Source of the DNA: Leptospira saintgironsiae
GTDB lineage: Bacteria; Spirochaetota; Leptospiria; Leptospirales; Leptospiraceae
Direction: 5' to 3'
DNA: 64,000 nt
NCBI RefSeq assembly: GCF_002811765.1
Contig: NZ_NPDR01000004.1
Location: forward strand, 186,001-250,000
In this document: in pieces, positions 37,301-44,135 of the stretch
Numbering within the stretch: position 1 is the stretch's first letter
Layout: each line of letters begins with the position of its first letter
Program-made: the position numbers and the translations under genes
The notes under the pieces: generated by a model
Seen by the model: only the letters and a program-made list of their open reading frames with translations
Told to the model about the DNA's origin: nothing
The model's database searches: none

Positions 37301-38419
37301 GTGTTTCGCTATAAATATAACGGTCAAGAAGAAGATAAGGAAACAGGTCTCTACTATTTCAAGGCAAGATATTACGATCCTTTAATAGGTAGATTTTTGC
37401 AGGCAGATTCCGTCATGGACACAACAAGGCCGATGGGAATGGACCTGTACATGTATACTGAAGGAAATCCCATTAGATATACTGATCCAAGCGGGAACAG
37501 TATATTGAGTAGCTTCTTAGAAAGAAATGGGCTCGGGTTCTTGAACTTTAGTATTTCATTAAGTACCTTCTTTCAAAATGCATTTTATGTGAGCTCTCAA
37601 CGTTGGAGTGATGCCGGTGCAAGTATTGCTATGGCATTAAATCCAGTGGGAATCATCGGTACGGCTTTCGGGATAGGTTCGGCTGCATCTATAGCCGCAG
37701 TTACTGTTGTAACAACTGGACTTGGATTAGCAATCGGAGCGGGGCTAATCGTTATAGGAGCAGCAAGTTTAGCGACTGCAGGTGCAGTTACATTAGGTGC
37801 TACAGTCGCAGTTGTGGCTGCGGCTACCGGGCTTGCGGCATCTTCTTTGGCAGCTGGATTGGCCGCGTCTGCGGCAGGAACAGCCCTTATTATTGGCTTA
37901 GGGGCATTGGCGGTCGTATCGGCTATAGTTGCAGCGGCCCTTACAGTCGCGGTTGGAACAGCATTGTTCGTAATCGGAATGATCCCGATTGCTGCAATGT
38001 TTGCTCTCGGAGTTGGAATGGGGGTTGTCGGCGCCACACTATCTCCTTTCACTCTTCAGGCATATATAGCAGGTGGATATTCCAAATCAAGTTTCAATAA
38101 TATACATTGGGACGAGAAGAATGCTAGGATCGCTGCTTGTTATTCCGTTGCGGGCCAAATGCTGGCTGTGGCAGGATTCTACGGATACTTGGGATTTACT
38201 TCAATACTTGGAGCTCCGGAAGCTGCAGGATTAGCGGATGTTCTGGATACTATCGGTTACACTTTAACCATAAAAAGTATAGTAACTCAAGATTGGGAAT
38301 CTGCTGGGGCTGATCTTTTACAGTATGCAGTTCAGGGATATGCAAAGAAAAGTATTCCGTTTGGTCTAATTTTAAAATCGGGTAATGCCGTTCATCAGAC
38401 CTGTGGAGGAACTTTGTGA
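31322..38419 (+). CDS. giant SpvB/FG-GAP/RHS-repeat protein with hydrophobic C-terminal domain (polymorphic toxin-like)
   Basis: 2365 residues. An N-terminal signal anchor (about 7-26) is followed by an SpvB/TcaC-like domain (PAINIQYSGSGSGILGKGWSLGG). About nine FG-GAP/VCBS-type calcium loops follow (about 378-855, such as DFNGDGKTDFLVL and DLNGDGYPDFAFF). YD/RHS repeats span about 1090-1800. An unusual hydrophobic insert with two membrane-like segments (about 1845-1905) precedes the RHS core (HSDHLGSITMATDGNG, GLYYFKARYYDPLIGRFLQADSVMD, YTDPSGNS, ending near 2057). The variable C-terminal domain of about 308 residues is dominated by an Ala/Gly/Val-rich hydrophobic stretch (about 2110-2245) with no known enzyme motif. 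This is the plan of cage-forming polymorphic toxins; a membrane-acting tip is an inference. A coupled lipoprotein gene follows. Confidence 0.88.
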   Translation: MFRTGKYYVILIFCSAILFLAWNPLRPIYSFFSTFFGLETEIPLPFPDVSVNSYGKPGFSLSIQVPPGTGDIVPAINIQYSGSGSGILGKGWSLGGFPQISKNPNLGVHFVSSDGYTSSQFGEMISDTNGNYKFKFESFSKTEFDGSIWKIRDKNGIIYEYGKNFSGGSNSRLDSDGVPIAFYLDKVRDRFGNGYDIQYDPENLQSADVLPKEIVYARGNGRILFIYEDRSERFGEKIFSLTKSLSRRKILEKVEVYSKDSSGSENLSEVYEFDYDTIDGETFLSSFHRKNYKPIVFSYSSRSNQVQYVKSSGKTFQNSYRASDPSVKSACETTAAFCTCTADWGCIVASKYSAPSLCQIGIENYQDICTNGVEMSFAVPADVDGDGSPEMVRVLGNMDGQRFSVSKLSSWDTENLDPISVSGESKGNPIGVTTEGRILPADFNGDGKTDFLVLRSNGAKGIVYYGPDLNSVEYSELIAENLQQSKPYHFLADVNGDGKTDILQAKTSTKLQVYLSTGSGFQKSQLLNITDPGNSFQGFVDMDRNGIPDLLRISGSSDPRLILTFYDFKNGNLVELEETEISRSSFGNDGDQFISDLNGDGYPDFAFFSGSTSQGTIHYYPFDGRKFRTNGGGAFQTVDVNGAYAAKQKQNSTASSQVFAEIDLTGDGIKDKVTYNYSDLTNPYFTVEVYDTSLSDYLPGFSLYWNQDLAQDLNGDGVPDILRANVSTTEEPDNEDADSLPQTVTVRNFSVNITNITYYEISIDLKDYLPSANISGSSSDNAYFNWRNRKEFIDLNGDGRSDFLRYDSSESKLIVSYSKTDSDGNLFYSADGDESWTTGGYLLPLDINGDGKPELLGLNGDKKPLQYSVASSIPLVNTIAYRRFPYESNLELHLLRFSPDIPAGLLSKIENGSYVSDGNVSVQLEYSLSKSHPTANGLGLYDPNHPEILPLVFPDFVTTKLTQKAGGMILGENSYKYFFSRFYRGGFRNSGYLGFQKIEEKNTISNSIIETKYDASFLEAVGIPTAQTKFKNGIKISESYKNFQKSFSSNGGIQVLETDSLENVYRAGQLFQSSTIAKTYDTYGNIILKDTSINGNTASEKVSYLNDWNEGVLGKPIDIQVLKNGELVSHRKIEYSNFQISLVKEELSPGAWKSEEIQAYDSYGNPSLVKESNGNLITVEYDNILHKFPLKMTNALGQVTLKSYDFSNGLEISSTDENGGISRTEYDSQGRPSKSYLPGESDWSEKIEYENTGDLENQLVRKIFRRSNGETWQEDLSNNITKISKRRSSLVSGTVLVEETHRNLEGQVTRKIDPYLEGSNPFSWTDYIYDQEGNQTKSERNDGTVIESEITGLISKTRELLNGNLIKETVEEKNALGQIISSTQQGKTTRYSYDSAGRVSEIIDPESGTTSIETDFGGRKTKVIHPDSGKIEYEYDPNSGKLSKQKYQNGSSIQYVYDSLGRVSQVKGDSPETGAVNYTYEYDDPEKENGIGRLTKVTDPLGTTEFGYDLRGNQTLVLKKLTEEDLEFVIRKKYNLQNQIEETNYPDGSIAKNLYSEAGFLSGITLSPGDGSGSDFPIVQYQGPILEDGELKIQRKLGNGVRTDIYYDLIKRRPSRFVSVKDTEIYQSIEYNYDQFGNYLSILDKKNPVRTQNFQYDSANRLVSASGVYGTEEYTYSDSGKLLQKGNLSYSYENPSHKNAVTKVTGQNHSYQYSYDGSGNIISRNGENFRYDPFQKLKEIQTEDQDSIRFEYDFSGTRIRKTKSSDSSKTISLGGLYEVSISPGKSPQHTLYFRGNSGDLVAQWTRTDAVLVNYQGDNISSGSSGIKTAWKTLAWAAQDYSIRGIKYLFLVPGTNLGFLYITIILGFGFGLLSFREGVWRSVLKFTSPILIVSFANCSVLIPGGNGNPPWLIPPQFDSNTPNVNTPYEPGGPGSGAGLPVGGFLFLHSDHLGSITMATDGNGNRIAGGDQGGASHISYKPYGEIQRNDSSGPDVFRYKYNGQEEDKETGLYYFKARYYDPLIGRFLQADSVMDTTRPMGMDLYMYTEGNPIRYTDPSGNSILSSFLERNGLGFLNFSISLSTFFQNAFYVSSQRWSDAGASIAMALNPVGIIGTAFGIGSAASIAAVTVVTTGLGLAIGAGLIVIGAASLATAGAVTLGATVAVVAAATGLAASSLAAGLAASAAGTALIIGLGALAVVSAIVAAALTVAVGTALFVIGMIPIAAMFALGVGMGVVGATLSPFTLQAYIAGGYSKSSFNNIHWDEKNARIAACYSVAGQMLAVAGFYGYLGFTSILGAPEAAGLADVLDTIGYTLTIKSIVTQDWESAGADLLQYAVQGYAKKSIPFGLILKSGNAVHQTCGGTL

Positions 38420-39084
38420 ATAAGTTTCTCTTGATTTTGAAACTATACTTTCTTGCTGGTTGTGTTAATTTAGCTGGCCTAAACGAGTATAGAGGCGGCT
38501 GGGATCAGAAGGAATTTCATCAGAATTTTATTAAGTTTGAAATTAAAAGTTATAAGGATAGAAAAAATTACGAGCCGCACAGAAACATTTATAAGGTAAA
38601 TAAATATTACTTTGTTATAAAGTGGTTAGATCCTGATGTCCATTTTCCTTATTCCAAAGGAGATAAGATTCCGCGCTCAATCAATCCTTCAGAAGATTAT
38701 TACATTAATAAAAAAGATCTTCTTACCCGTAGTAAAATTAATCAATTTTTGCATGGAGATCGTAGAGATTACTTCGCCTATGACTGCGAGTATTGGATGC
38801 CTCTTCCTCCTGGGAAAAACGAATATGATTTACTCATAAGCGATCCAACTGATGGCAGAATTGATGGAGCCTGGCCTGAGTTTGATCTACCAGAAGGACA
38901 TTCTGTTCGATTGAAAGTAACTCCTGCTATGAGAACTAAAGGTTCTGATCCGATAAATCGGAAAACTGGTTGGTATTCCACTGATCCCGAACTTACCAGG
39001 AAAGGATTTATAATCGAATTCACTATAGAGAGAAATCGTCCCGGTGAACAAGAACCAGTTTGTGACCTGGGGATTGAGTCCTGA
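38416..39084 (+). CDS. lipoprotein coupled to the RHS gene (paralogue 1), candidate immunity or accessory protein
   Basis: 222 residues starting with a GTG that overlaps the RHS stop (GTGA), so translation is probably coupled. The signal peptide ends YFLAGC. The mature protein shares long identical stretches with the gene at 39642: KEFHQN, PYSK, IPRSINP, INKKD, GDRR, YDCEYWMPLPPGKN, and NRPGE near the end. The conserved tryptophan and proline-rich region suggests a compact beta fold. No family name recognised. A lipoprotein following an RHS toxin and duplicated nearby suggests immunity against the toxin tip, but a delivery partner or a separate surface protein is equally compatible. Confidence 0.72.
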   Translation: MNKFLLILKLYFLAGCVNLAGLNEYRGGWDQKEFHQNFIKFEIKSYKDRKNYEPHRNIYKVNKYYFVIKWLDPDVHFPYSKGDKIPRSINPSEDYYINKKDLLTRSKINQFLHGDRRDYFAYDCEYWMPLPPGKNEYDLLISDPTDGRIDGAWPEFDLPEGHSVRLKVTPAMRTKGSDPINRKTGWYSTDPELTRKGFIIEFTIERNRPGEQEPVCDLGIES

Positions 39085-39120
39085 TCGTAAAAAGTAATAA
39101 ATCTAGACTAAAAAAGGTAA

Positions 39121-39567
39121 ATGAAAACAATGAAACGATTCTATATCACAATCCTGATTATACTTTCCGTTGCGAATTGTGTCGCAGTAGATACATTAGG
39201 AATAACTGATACTTATAAGGGAGATGAAGCAAAGAAAAAATTATTGGCAGCGGCAAAAATTGGGGATTATTTAACAGCAAATGCTGCTTTTACTGAGCAA
39301 GGTTATACTGGATCACAATTGGATTCTTTAGTGGCTACACAGGTTATTACTGCTTCTATTATAGATGAGGCTGTATTTAGTCTAGATGAATCCAAGTATT
39401 ATAAAAAGAAGGACGTGGACAATTGCGCTCAAGTAATCCAATTCTTAGGAGTCGCATTGGATTATGATTCATTTACAACATATCTAACCAACAGGACTTG
39501 TCGTTTGAGTCCCAACGATATGTTCCTGGATCAGAATCTTGGTAAAAGTTCGAATAGCGGTAGCTGA
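39121..39567 (+). CDS. small lipoprotein, TIGR04452-like
   Basis: 148 residues. Signal peptide ending SVANC, then VAVDTLGITDTYKGDEAKKKLLAAAKIGDYL, and later DESKYYKKKDVDNCAQVIQFL with a second conserved Cys. This arrangement (NC..DT.GL, GDEAKK, KYYKK..VD.C) resembles the Leptospira-specific TIGR04452 lipoprotein family as I remember it. Mostly helical. AAAGG precedes the ATG at 39121; an ATG at 39130 is possible. It lies between the two paralogous lipoprotein genes of the RHS locus. Function unknown. Confidence 0.68.
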   Translation: MKTMKRFYITILIILSVANCVAVDTLGITDTYKGDEAKKKLLAAAKIGDYLTANAAFTEQGYTGSQLDSLVATQVITASIIDEAVFSLDESKYYKKKDVDNCAQVIQFLGVALDYDSFTTYLTNRTCRLSPNDMFLDQNLGKSSNSGS

Positions 39568-39641
39568 TATAAATATTTTTTAATTCGATTTTCTTCCGAT
39601 TATCGCTGTCTGCCTCAGAAAAGATTTTCGATATATATAAT

Positions 39642-40310
39642 ATGAAAGATCGAATGCTTTTAATTTTACTCATAAGCATTTGCGCGATACATTTATTCTG
39701 CATATCAGAGAGCCCTGATGGGTGGAGACCAAAGGAATTTCATCAGAATTATCTAAAATTTGAAGTGAAAAACTATAAAAATCGAAAGGCTTATGAGCCC
39801 GATTGGGTCTTCTTTCAACATAATACATTTGGGTTTGGTGTGACCTGGTTCGATCCAAATGTGCATTTCCCATATTCTAAGAATGATCGTATCCCTCGAA
39901 GCATTAACCCTCCGGAAGATCGTTATATAAATAAGAAAGATGATCTATCTAAGAGTAAAATTGACCAAATTCTATTTGGTGATCGACGTATGAGCTTTGC
40001 ATACGATTGCGAATATTGGATGCCTCTTCCCCCCGGAAAAAATAAGTTTAGATTTCATATTTCTGATTTTGAAGATACAAGAGAAAGAATGGTCGAACGC
40101 GAGTTTGATCTTCATGAAGATGATTCTGTAAGGATGAAAGTAGTCCCGATATTCGATAAGAAAACTGGAGAAAAATTATATCAACCCCAGTGGACTGGTA
40201 CAGAAAAAGTATTTGATGGATGGGCTCGCGGTTACGAATTCGAATTTGAAATTGTACAAAATCGTCCAGGAGAACCTGAGCCGAGTTGTAATCTAGGATT
40301 CGATTCGTAA
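39642..40310 (+). CDS. lipoprotein, paralogue 2 of the RHS-coupled protein
   Basis: 222 residues, the same length as the gene at 38416 and similar along most of its length (GWRPKEFHQNYLKFEVKNYKNRKAYEP, HFPYSKNDRIPRSINPPEDRYINKKDDLSKSKIDQILFGDRR, FAYDCEYWMPLPPGKN). Signal peptide ends IHLFC. The copies diverge most in the loop after PPGKN and in the last 70 residues. An extra copy close to a toxin-like gene often marks an orphan immunity gene left by C-terminal domain exchange; this is an inference. It is convergent with the tetR gene, 5 bp apart. Confidence 0.72.
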   Translation: MKDRMLLILLISICAIHLFCISESPDGWRPKEFHQNYLKFEVKNYKNRKAYEPDWVFFQHNTFGFGVTWFDPNVHFPYSKNDRIPRSINPPEDRYINKKDDLSKSKIDQILFGDRRMSFAYDCEYWMPLPPGKNKFRFHISDFEDTRERMVEREFDLHEDDSVRMKVVPIFDKKTGEKLYQPQWTGTEKVFDGWARGYEFEFEIVQNRPGEPEPSCNLGFDS

Positions 40311-40315
40311 GTTTT

Positions 40316-40957
40316 TTACCCGCCGAGCAACTCTCTATCTTCCTGGATTACCTTCGAAACATTATGTATTCCACCTTGGAAAAGAAGACCTAGATAATCG
40401 GACAATTTTCTAAGATCATAACCGTCTTCCTTTGCAAGAAGAACCATTGCTTCGAAGCCAGCGGCAACCATCATCACGGAAGTAATCCGGATTGGATGTG
40501 GAGGGAAACCTCCTGACTTTACCATCCTTTCCAAGTCACTGTCCAATTCTTCTAAGATATAAGTCATGGAACCACCTTGGAATAAATAACCACGAATAAT
40601 ATCTCTGTTCCTGGTTAATAGATCCAAATGAATTCTTTCCTGCATCATTACATGAAAAACTGCAAAATAAGCATCGCTCAAAAAAGCCAGCGGAGTTTCT
40701 GCTTTCGCTCTCGCTTCTCTAATTCCTTTTCGGATCCCTTCCGCTAATTCATCCGCGATGTCCTGCATTACGGATTCCTTATCTTTATAATAATTATAGA
40801 ATGTGCCCTGAGCAAGACCACTTTCTCGGATAATTTCTCGTGTGGAACATGCCTCGAATCCAATTGTAGCGAAAACCCTACGGGCTGCATTTAGGATCGC
40901 ATTCCTATTTTTTGTTTTATTGTCCTGTCTTCTGGACCCGGAAGTTTCTAATTTCAT
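40316..40957 (-). CDS. TetR/AcrR-family transcriptional regulator
   Basis: 213 residues. N-terminal helix-turn-helix: NRNAILNAARRVFATIGFEACSTREIIRESGLAQGTFYNYYKDKESVMQDI (about 17 to 68), followed by a helical ligand-binding domain with no recognised signature. It is the last gene of the operon starting at 44054 (DUF3556 protein, FAD oxidoreductase, then this gene, gap 2 bp), so it is likely to control its own operon. A palindromic site TGACTAATTGGTCA lies just upstream of that operon's promoter and is the best operator candidate. Confidence 0.9.
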   Translation of the reverse strand: MKLETSGSRRQDNKTKNRNAILNAARRVFATIGFEACSTREIIRESGLAQGTFYNYYKDKESVMQDIADELAEGIRKGIREARAKAETPLAFLSDAYFAVFHVMMQERIHLDLLTRNRDIIRGYLFQGGSMTYILEELDSDLERMVKSGGFPPHPIRITSVMMVAAGFEAMVLLAKEDGYDLRKLSDYLGLLFQGGIHNVSKVIQEDRELLGG

Positions 40958-40959
40958 TT

Positions 40960-42411
40960 TTAATAACGAATCGATTTTAGTTTATGAATTTTTTTTAATA
41001 CTGTTTTGGCTGCGTAGTATCCACACATTCCATGCACTCCTCCTCCGGGAGGTGTGGAACCGGAACAAATATAAATATGAGGATTTGGAGTGGTATAAGG
41101 ATTCATTCTTGCGATTGGCCTAAAGAATGCCTGAGGAAGATCTGCTGCTCCACCTGTGATTGCCCCACCCACATAGTTTAAATTATAAGAATAAAAATCC
41201 TTAGTATTCATTGAATGTCTGGCTAATATTCTGTCTTTGAATCCGGGCGCGAATCTTTCGATCTGATTTTCTAAAACTTCAGCCATATCCTTTGTGGAAC
41301 CAGAAGGCACATGACAGTACGCGTAGCCTGTATGTTTTCCTTTTGGCGCTCTGGTCCCATCAAATTGGCTTTGTTGGACGACCAACATATAAGGACGATC
41401 AGGATGTTTTCCTGACCAGACTTCTGCTTCTGCTTTCGCAATTTCAGATAGTTTTCCGCCCACATGGACTGTAGAAGCGAGTAAACAATTCGGATCTTTC
41501 CAAGGAATAGGACCATCCAAGGCCCAATCCATTTTGAATACACCTGGCCCATATTTATAAGATGAGATTCTGTTAATATAAGAAGAAGATAATGTATTTC
41601 CTGCAACCGATCCTAATTGATCAGGGCTTGTGTCAAAAAGAATTGCCTTTGTTTTAGGAAGTTGTGATAAACTAGAAACTTTATAATTCGTTTGGAATTT
41701 TACTCCGAGTACTTTTAAATAAGACTCCAGAGATTTTGCTATCATTGCAGATCCACCTTGTACTACCGGCCAGGAACGAACATGCCCTGTCAAAGAGAAC
41801 AAAAGTCCAAGCGCTCCACTTAAGAACTTCTCCAATGGAAAGATAGAATGTCCGGCGCAACCTGCGAATAATGCCTTTGCTCTTTCTTCTTTAAACCAAG
41901 AGTTTGCGAGCGACTTTGCGGATCGAATGCCTAACAGTCCGAATCTTCCTAATAAAAAAGGATGTTTTGGAATGCCAAGAGGAGCTAATGCATCAGACAA
42001 AAGTCCTTCTGGATTTTTTAGAAATGGTGAGATCAGTTTTATATAGGATTTTTCATCTGCACCTAATTCTTTCGCAGTTTCTTTTAATGATAATTTTAGT
42101 AATACTGCAGATTCTCCATCCAGAGGGTGGGCCACGGAAGCTTCTGGTTCTATCCATTTAAGTCCGTGTTTTTCCAGAGGAAGTGTTTTTAAGTAAGGAG
42201 ATAAAATTCCCATAGGATGAGCAGCGGAACAAACATCATGATGAAAACCTGGTAAGGTTAACTCTTTAGTTCGTAAGCCGCCGCCTATCGTATCCGAAGC
42301 TTCCAATATTAAAACTGAAAGTCCAGAACCCGCCAAAACGGAGGCTGCTGCCAATCCGTTCGGGCCGGATCCTATGATACAAATATCATATTCTTCGGAA
42401 CTGAAATCCAT
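40960..42411 (-). CDS. phytoene desaturase-like FAD-dependent oxidoreductase
   Basis: 483 residues with an N-terminal FAD/Rossmann motif (DICIIGSGPNGLAAASVLAGSGLSVLILEASDTIGGGLRTKEL) and a C-terminal FAD-binding stretch (NPHIYICSGSTPPGGGVHGMCGYYAAKTVL). This matches the phytoene dehydrogenase-like amine oxidase group that desaturates or reduces isoprenoid and other lipids. The substrate is not deducible; no crtB or crtE is nearby. The start overlaps the stop of the DUF3556 gene by 1 base (TAATG), indicating coupled translation with a membrane protein of unknown function, possibly a lipid-handling pair. Confidence 0.84.
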   Translation of the reverse strand: MDFSSEEYDICIIGSGPNGLAAASVLAGSGLSVLILEASDTIGGGLRTKELTLPGFHHDVCSAAHPMGILSPYLKTLPLEKHGLKWIEPEASVAHPLDGESAVLLKLSLKETAKELGADEKSYIKLISPFLKNPEGLLSDALAPLGIPKHPFLLGRFGLLGIRSAKSLANSWFKEERAKALFAGCAGHSIFPLEKFLSGALGLLFSLTGHVRSWPVVQGGSAMIAKSLESYLKVLGVKFQTNYKVSSLSQLPKTKAILFDTSPDQLGSVAGNTLSSSYINRISSYKYGPGVFKMDWALDGPIPWKDPNCLLASTVHVGGKLSEIAKAEAEVWSGKHPDRPYMLVVQQSQFDGTRAPKGKHTGYAYCHVPSGSTKDMAEVLENQIERFAPGFKDRILARHSMNTKDFYSYNLNYVGGAITGGAADLPQAFFRPIARMNPYTTPNPHIYICSGSTPPGGGVHGMCGYYAAKTVLKKIHKLKSIRY

Positions 42412-44054
42412 TATTTAGTCGGCCAAGGTTGGAGTTCCTTCAAATCGGCAACTTCTATCTTTCCGTCTTCTATCAAACCTTTTTCAGCGTCATGGATCCT
42501 GTAGTTAATAGTAGATTTTCCTAATGGTTGACCTTCTATAAAGATGCAACGAAGTTCTTCATCCTTGAACCCACATTGAGCTTGTACGGATCTAAGTAGT
42601 TGTTCACTATGTAGGTGACCTTCTCCGAAGTTCCAGCCAACGACCATTCCTGCTACCAGTTCACCTTCTACCCATTCATACTTTTCAAAGTTCTTAACTG
42701 CTTTTGGTACAATTTTTTGGAATGCCTTTCCATGTAAGTGCATGAGTCGGAAGGCCATTACCTTACTTACTAAACCAACAGATACTTTTCTTTCGTAAAA
42801 CATATCCAATTGGTCATACAACCATCCGGAAGTTTTGGTCAGTTTCTCTAATTTTTTATAACTATCTTCTTTGAACATCCAAACGCTGACTGCCCAGTTT
42901 CCTGCGTAATATCTCATCGCGAGTAAGAAGGATACCCAATCAGGTCTGATGTTTCCGATGATTGGAAGAGCTAATGAGAATACGAATAAGAATGCAGCAA
43001 CAGGAGCAGAATCTAATTGGAAAGGAGTGATAGTTGGGTTTGCTCCGAACAAGAAGAAGCCGGAGTAAACTACTAAGAAGTTCCATTCTATCGGAACTCC
43101 CATTGGGAAGTTACTTGTGATATAACTATGTAGGAATACCATCATTCCGAGTCCTAAGTATAGAACTGTTTGAGAACCGGTCATGATCGCAGTAAATAGA
43201 ACGATTGGAGTTCCCATTTCCAAAACGATCCCCATATTTGCTTTTGCTACTGCTGTAGAAGAAGGACGAAGATCTTCCGGATAATTTTTATACATTGCTT
43301 TTCTGAACCAAGCAAAAGGAGTAAATGGGCTATTACTCGCCATCACACAAACTACACTCGGGAAGTGAGAATTGAGTTTAGAAAATCCTGCGAATAACCA
43401 AATAGAAAGTTGAACAATCATCGCACCTGCAATCCAGTTCTGTGCGAATGCAAATACTACTATAGTTACCCAATAATGTTCTGCTCTCGCTGCAAGAAAA
43501 ACAGTTTTATCTAATATTCCAGCAATGACCAAACCAATGATGATCGGCAAAAATTGTTCAAATCCTGGAGCAGGGTGGATCAAACATAGAGTAGAATAAA
43601 CCAAAACCGAAGCGTAAGCTACGATCTCTAGAATCCCTCTTGTTCTTCCTCCGATGATAGGAGCTCCTTCGAATAAAGGCATCTTAGTGGTCTTAGGTCT
43701 TAAGAAATATAAGAACCCACCTACAGGAGGGAAATATCTTCCTGTTAACGGACCGCTTCCACATCCAAGTCCTAAAACTTCGAATAACAAACTCCAAACG
43801 ATTGCTTTTTGAAAAGCAACCGGAACGAACCACCAAGAGATGGTATCCCAGGTTCCAAGCCCTGGACTGAAAGAGCAGAAATAAACCCAACCAGCGATGT
43901 ATAATGCTATCTTTAAGACGTAAACGATATATGCTCCAAGAGGGGAGCCATAACCTTGGACTGCCCAGGCTTGGCAGGACAAACGAGCCCTGTCCGCGAA
44001 CGACATTTTCGCCCAGGCCAAGGCATCATAGGGGGGAGCTTTAGGAAGGAACAT
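42411..44054 (-). CDS. DUF3556-like multi-pass membrane protein
   Basis: 547 residues. After a soluble N-terminus (MFLPKAPPYDALAWAKMSFADRARLSCQAWAVQGYGSP) come about ten hydrophobic segments (about 40 to 390), then a soluble C-terminal domain of about 150 residues (FEKYEWVEGELVAGMVVGWNFGEGHLHSEQLLRSVQAQCGF). Architecture and the N-terminal pattern match the DUF3556 family known from mycobacteria and other bacteria; function is not established. It has a GGAGAG ribosome site, its own promoter (44087-44114) and is first in an operon with an FAD oxidoreductase and TetR. Confidence 0.76.
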   Translation of the reverse strand: MFLPKAPPYDALAWAKMSFADRARLSCQAWAVQGYGSPLGAYIVYVLKIALYIAGWVYFCSFSPGLGTWDTISWWFVPVAFQKAIVWSLLFEVLGLGCGSGPLTGRYFPPVGGFLYFLRPKTTKMPLFEGAPIIGGRTRGILEIVAYASVLVYSTLCLIHPAPGFEQFLPIIIGLVIAGILDKTVFLAARAEHYWVTIVVFAFAQNWIAGAMIVQLSIWLFAGFSKLNSHFPSVVCVMASNSPFTPFAWFRKAMYKNYPEDLRPSSTAVAKANMGIVLEMGTPIVLFTAIMTGSQTVLYLGLGMMVFLHSYITSNFPMGVPIEWNFLVVYSGFFLFGANPTITPFQLDSAPVAAFLFVFSLALPIIGNIRPDWVSFLLAMRYYAGNWAVSVWMFKEDSYKKLEKLTKTSGWLYDQLDMFYERKVSVGLVSKVMAFRLMHLHGKAFQKIVPKAVKNFEKYEWVEGELVAGMVVGWNFGEGHLHSEQLLRSVQAQCGFKDEELRCIFIEGQPLGKSTINYRIHDAEKGLIEDGKIEVADLKELQPWPTK

Positions 44055-44086
44055 CTTTCTCTCCGTATTCTATATTTAGAGGGAGT

Positions 44087-44135
44087 GATATACCGAGGTC
44101 TTGAGAAATGTCAAGAAAAAATGACTAATTGGTCA
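44087..44135 (-). promoter_or_regulatory. promoter and TetR-type operator of the DUF3556 operon
   Basis: On the minus strand: -35 TTGACA (44114-44109), 16-base spacer, -10 TATATC (44092-44087), about 30 bases before the ribosome binding site. Just upstream of the -35 is TGACTAATTGGTCA (44122-44135), an inverted repeat with TGAC/GTCA arms. It overlaps the last codons and stop of the abc-F gene. The site is a candidate target of the operon's own TetR protein. Confidence 0.6.

Noticed and set aside
37597..38052. 151-residue Ala/Pro/Thr-rich minus-strand frame inside the RHS gene
   Set aside because: It is the mirror of the Ala/Gly/Val-rich stretch on the coding strand; low complexity and no start signals.
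31322..38419. Repeated FG-GAP and YD units considered as a DNA repeat array or CRISPR
   Set aside because: Repeats are protein-level, irregular in length and inside one open frame; no direct DNA repeats with regular spacers were seen anywhere in the window.
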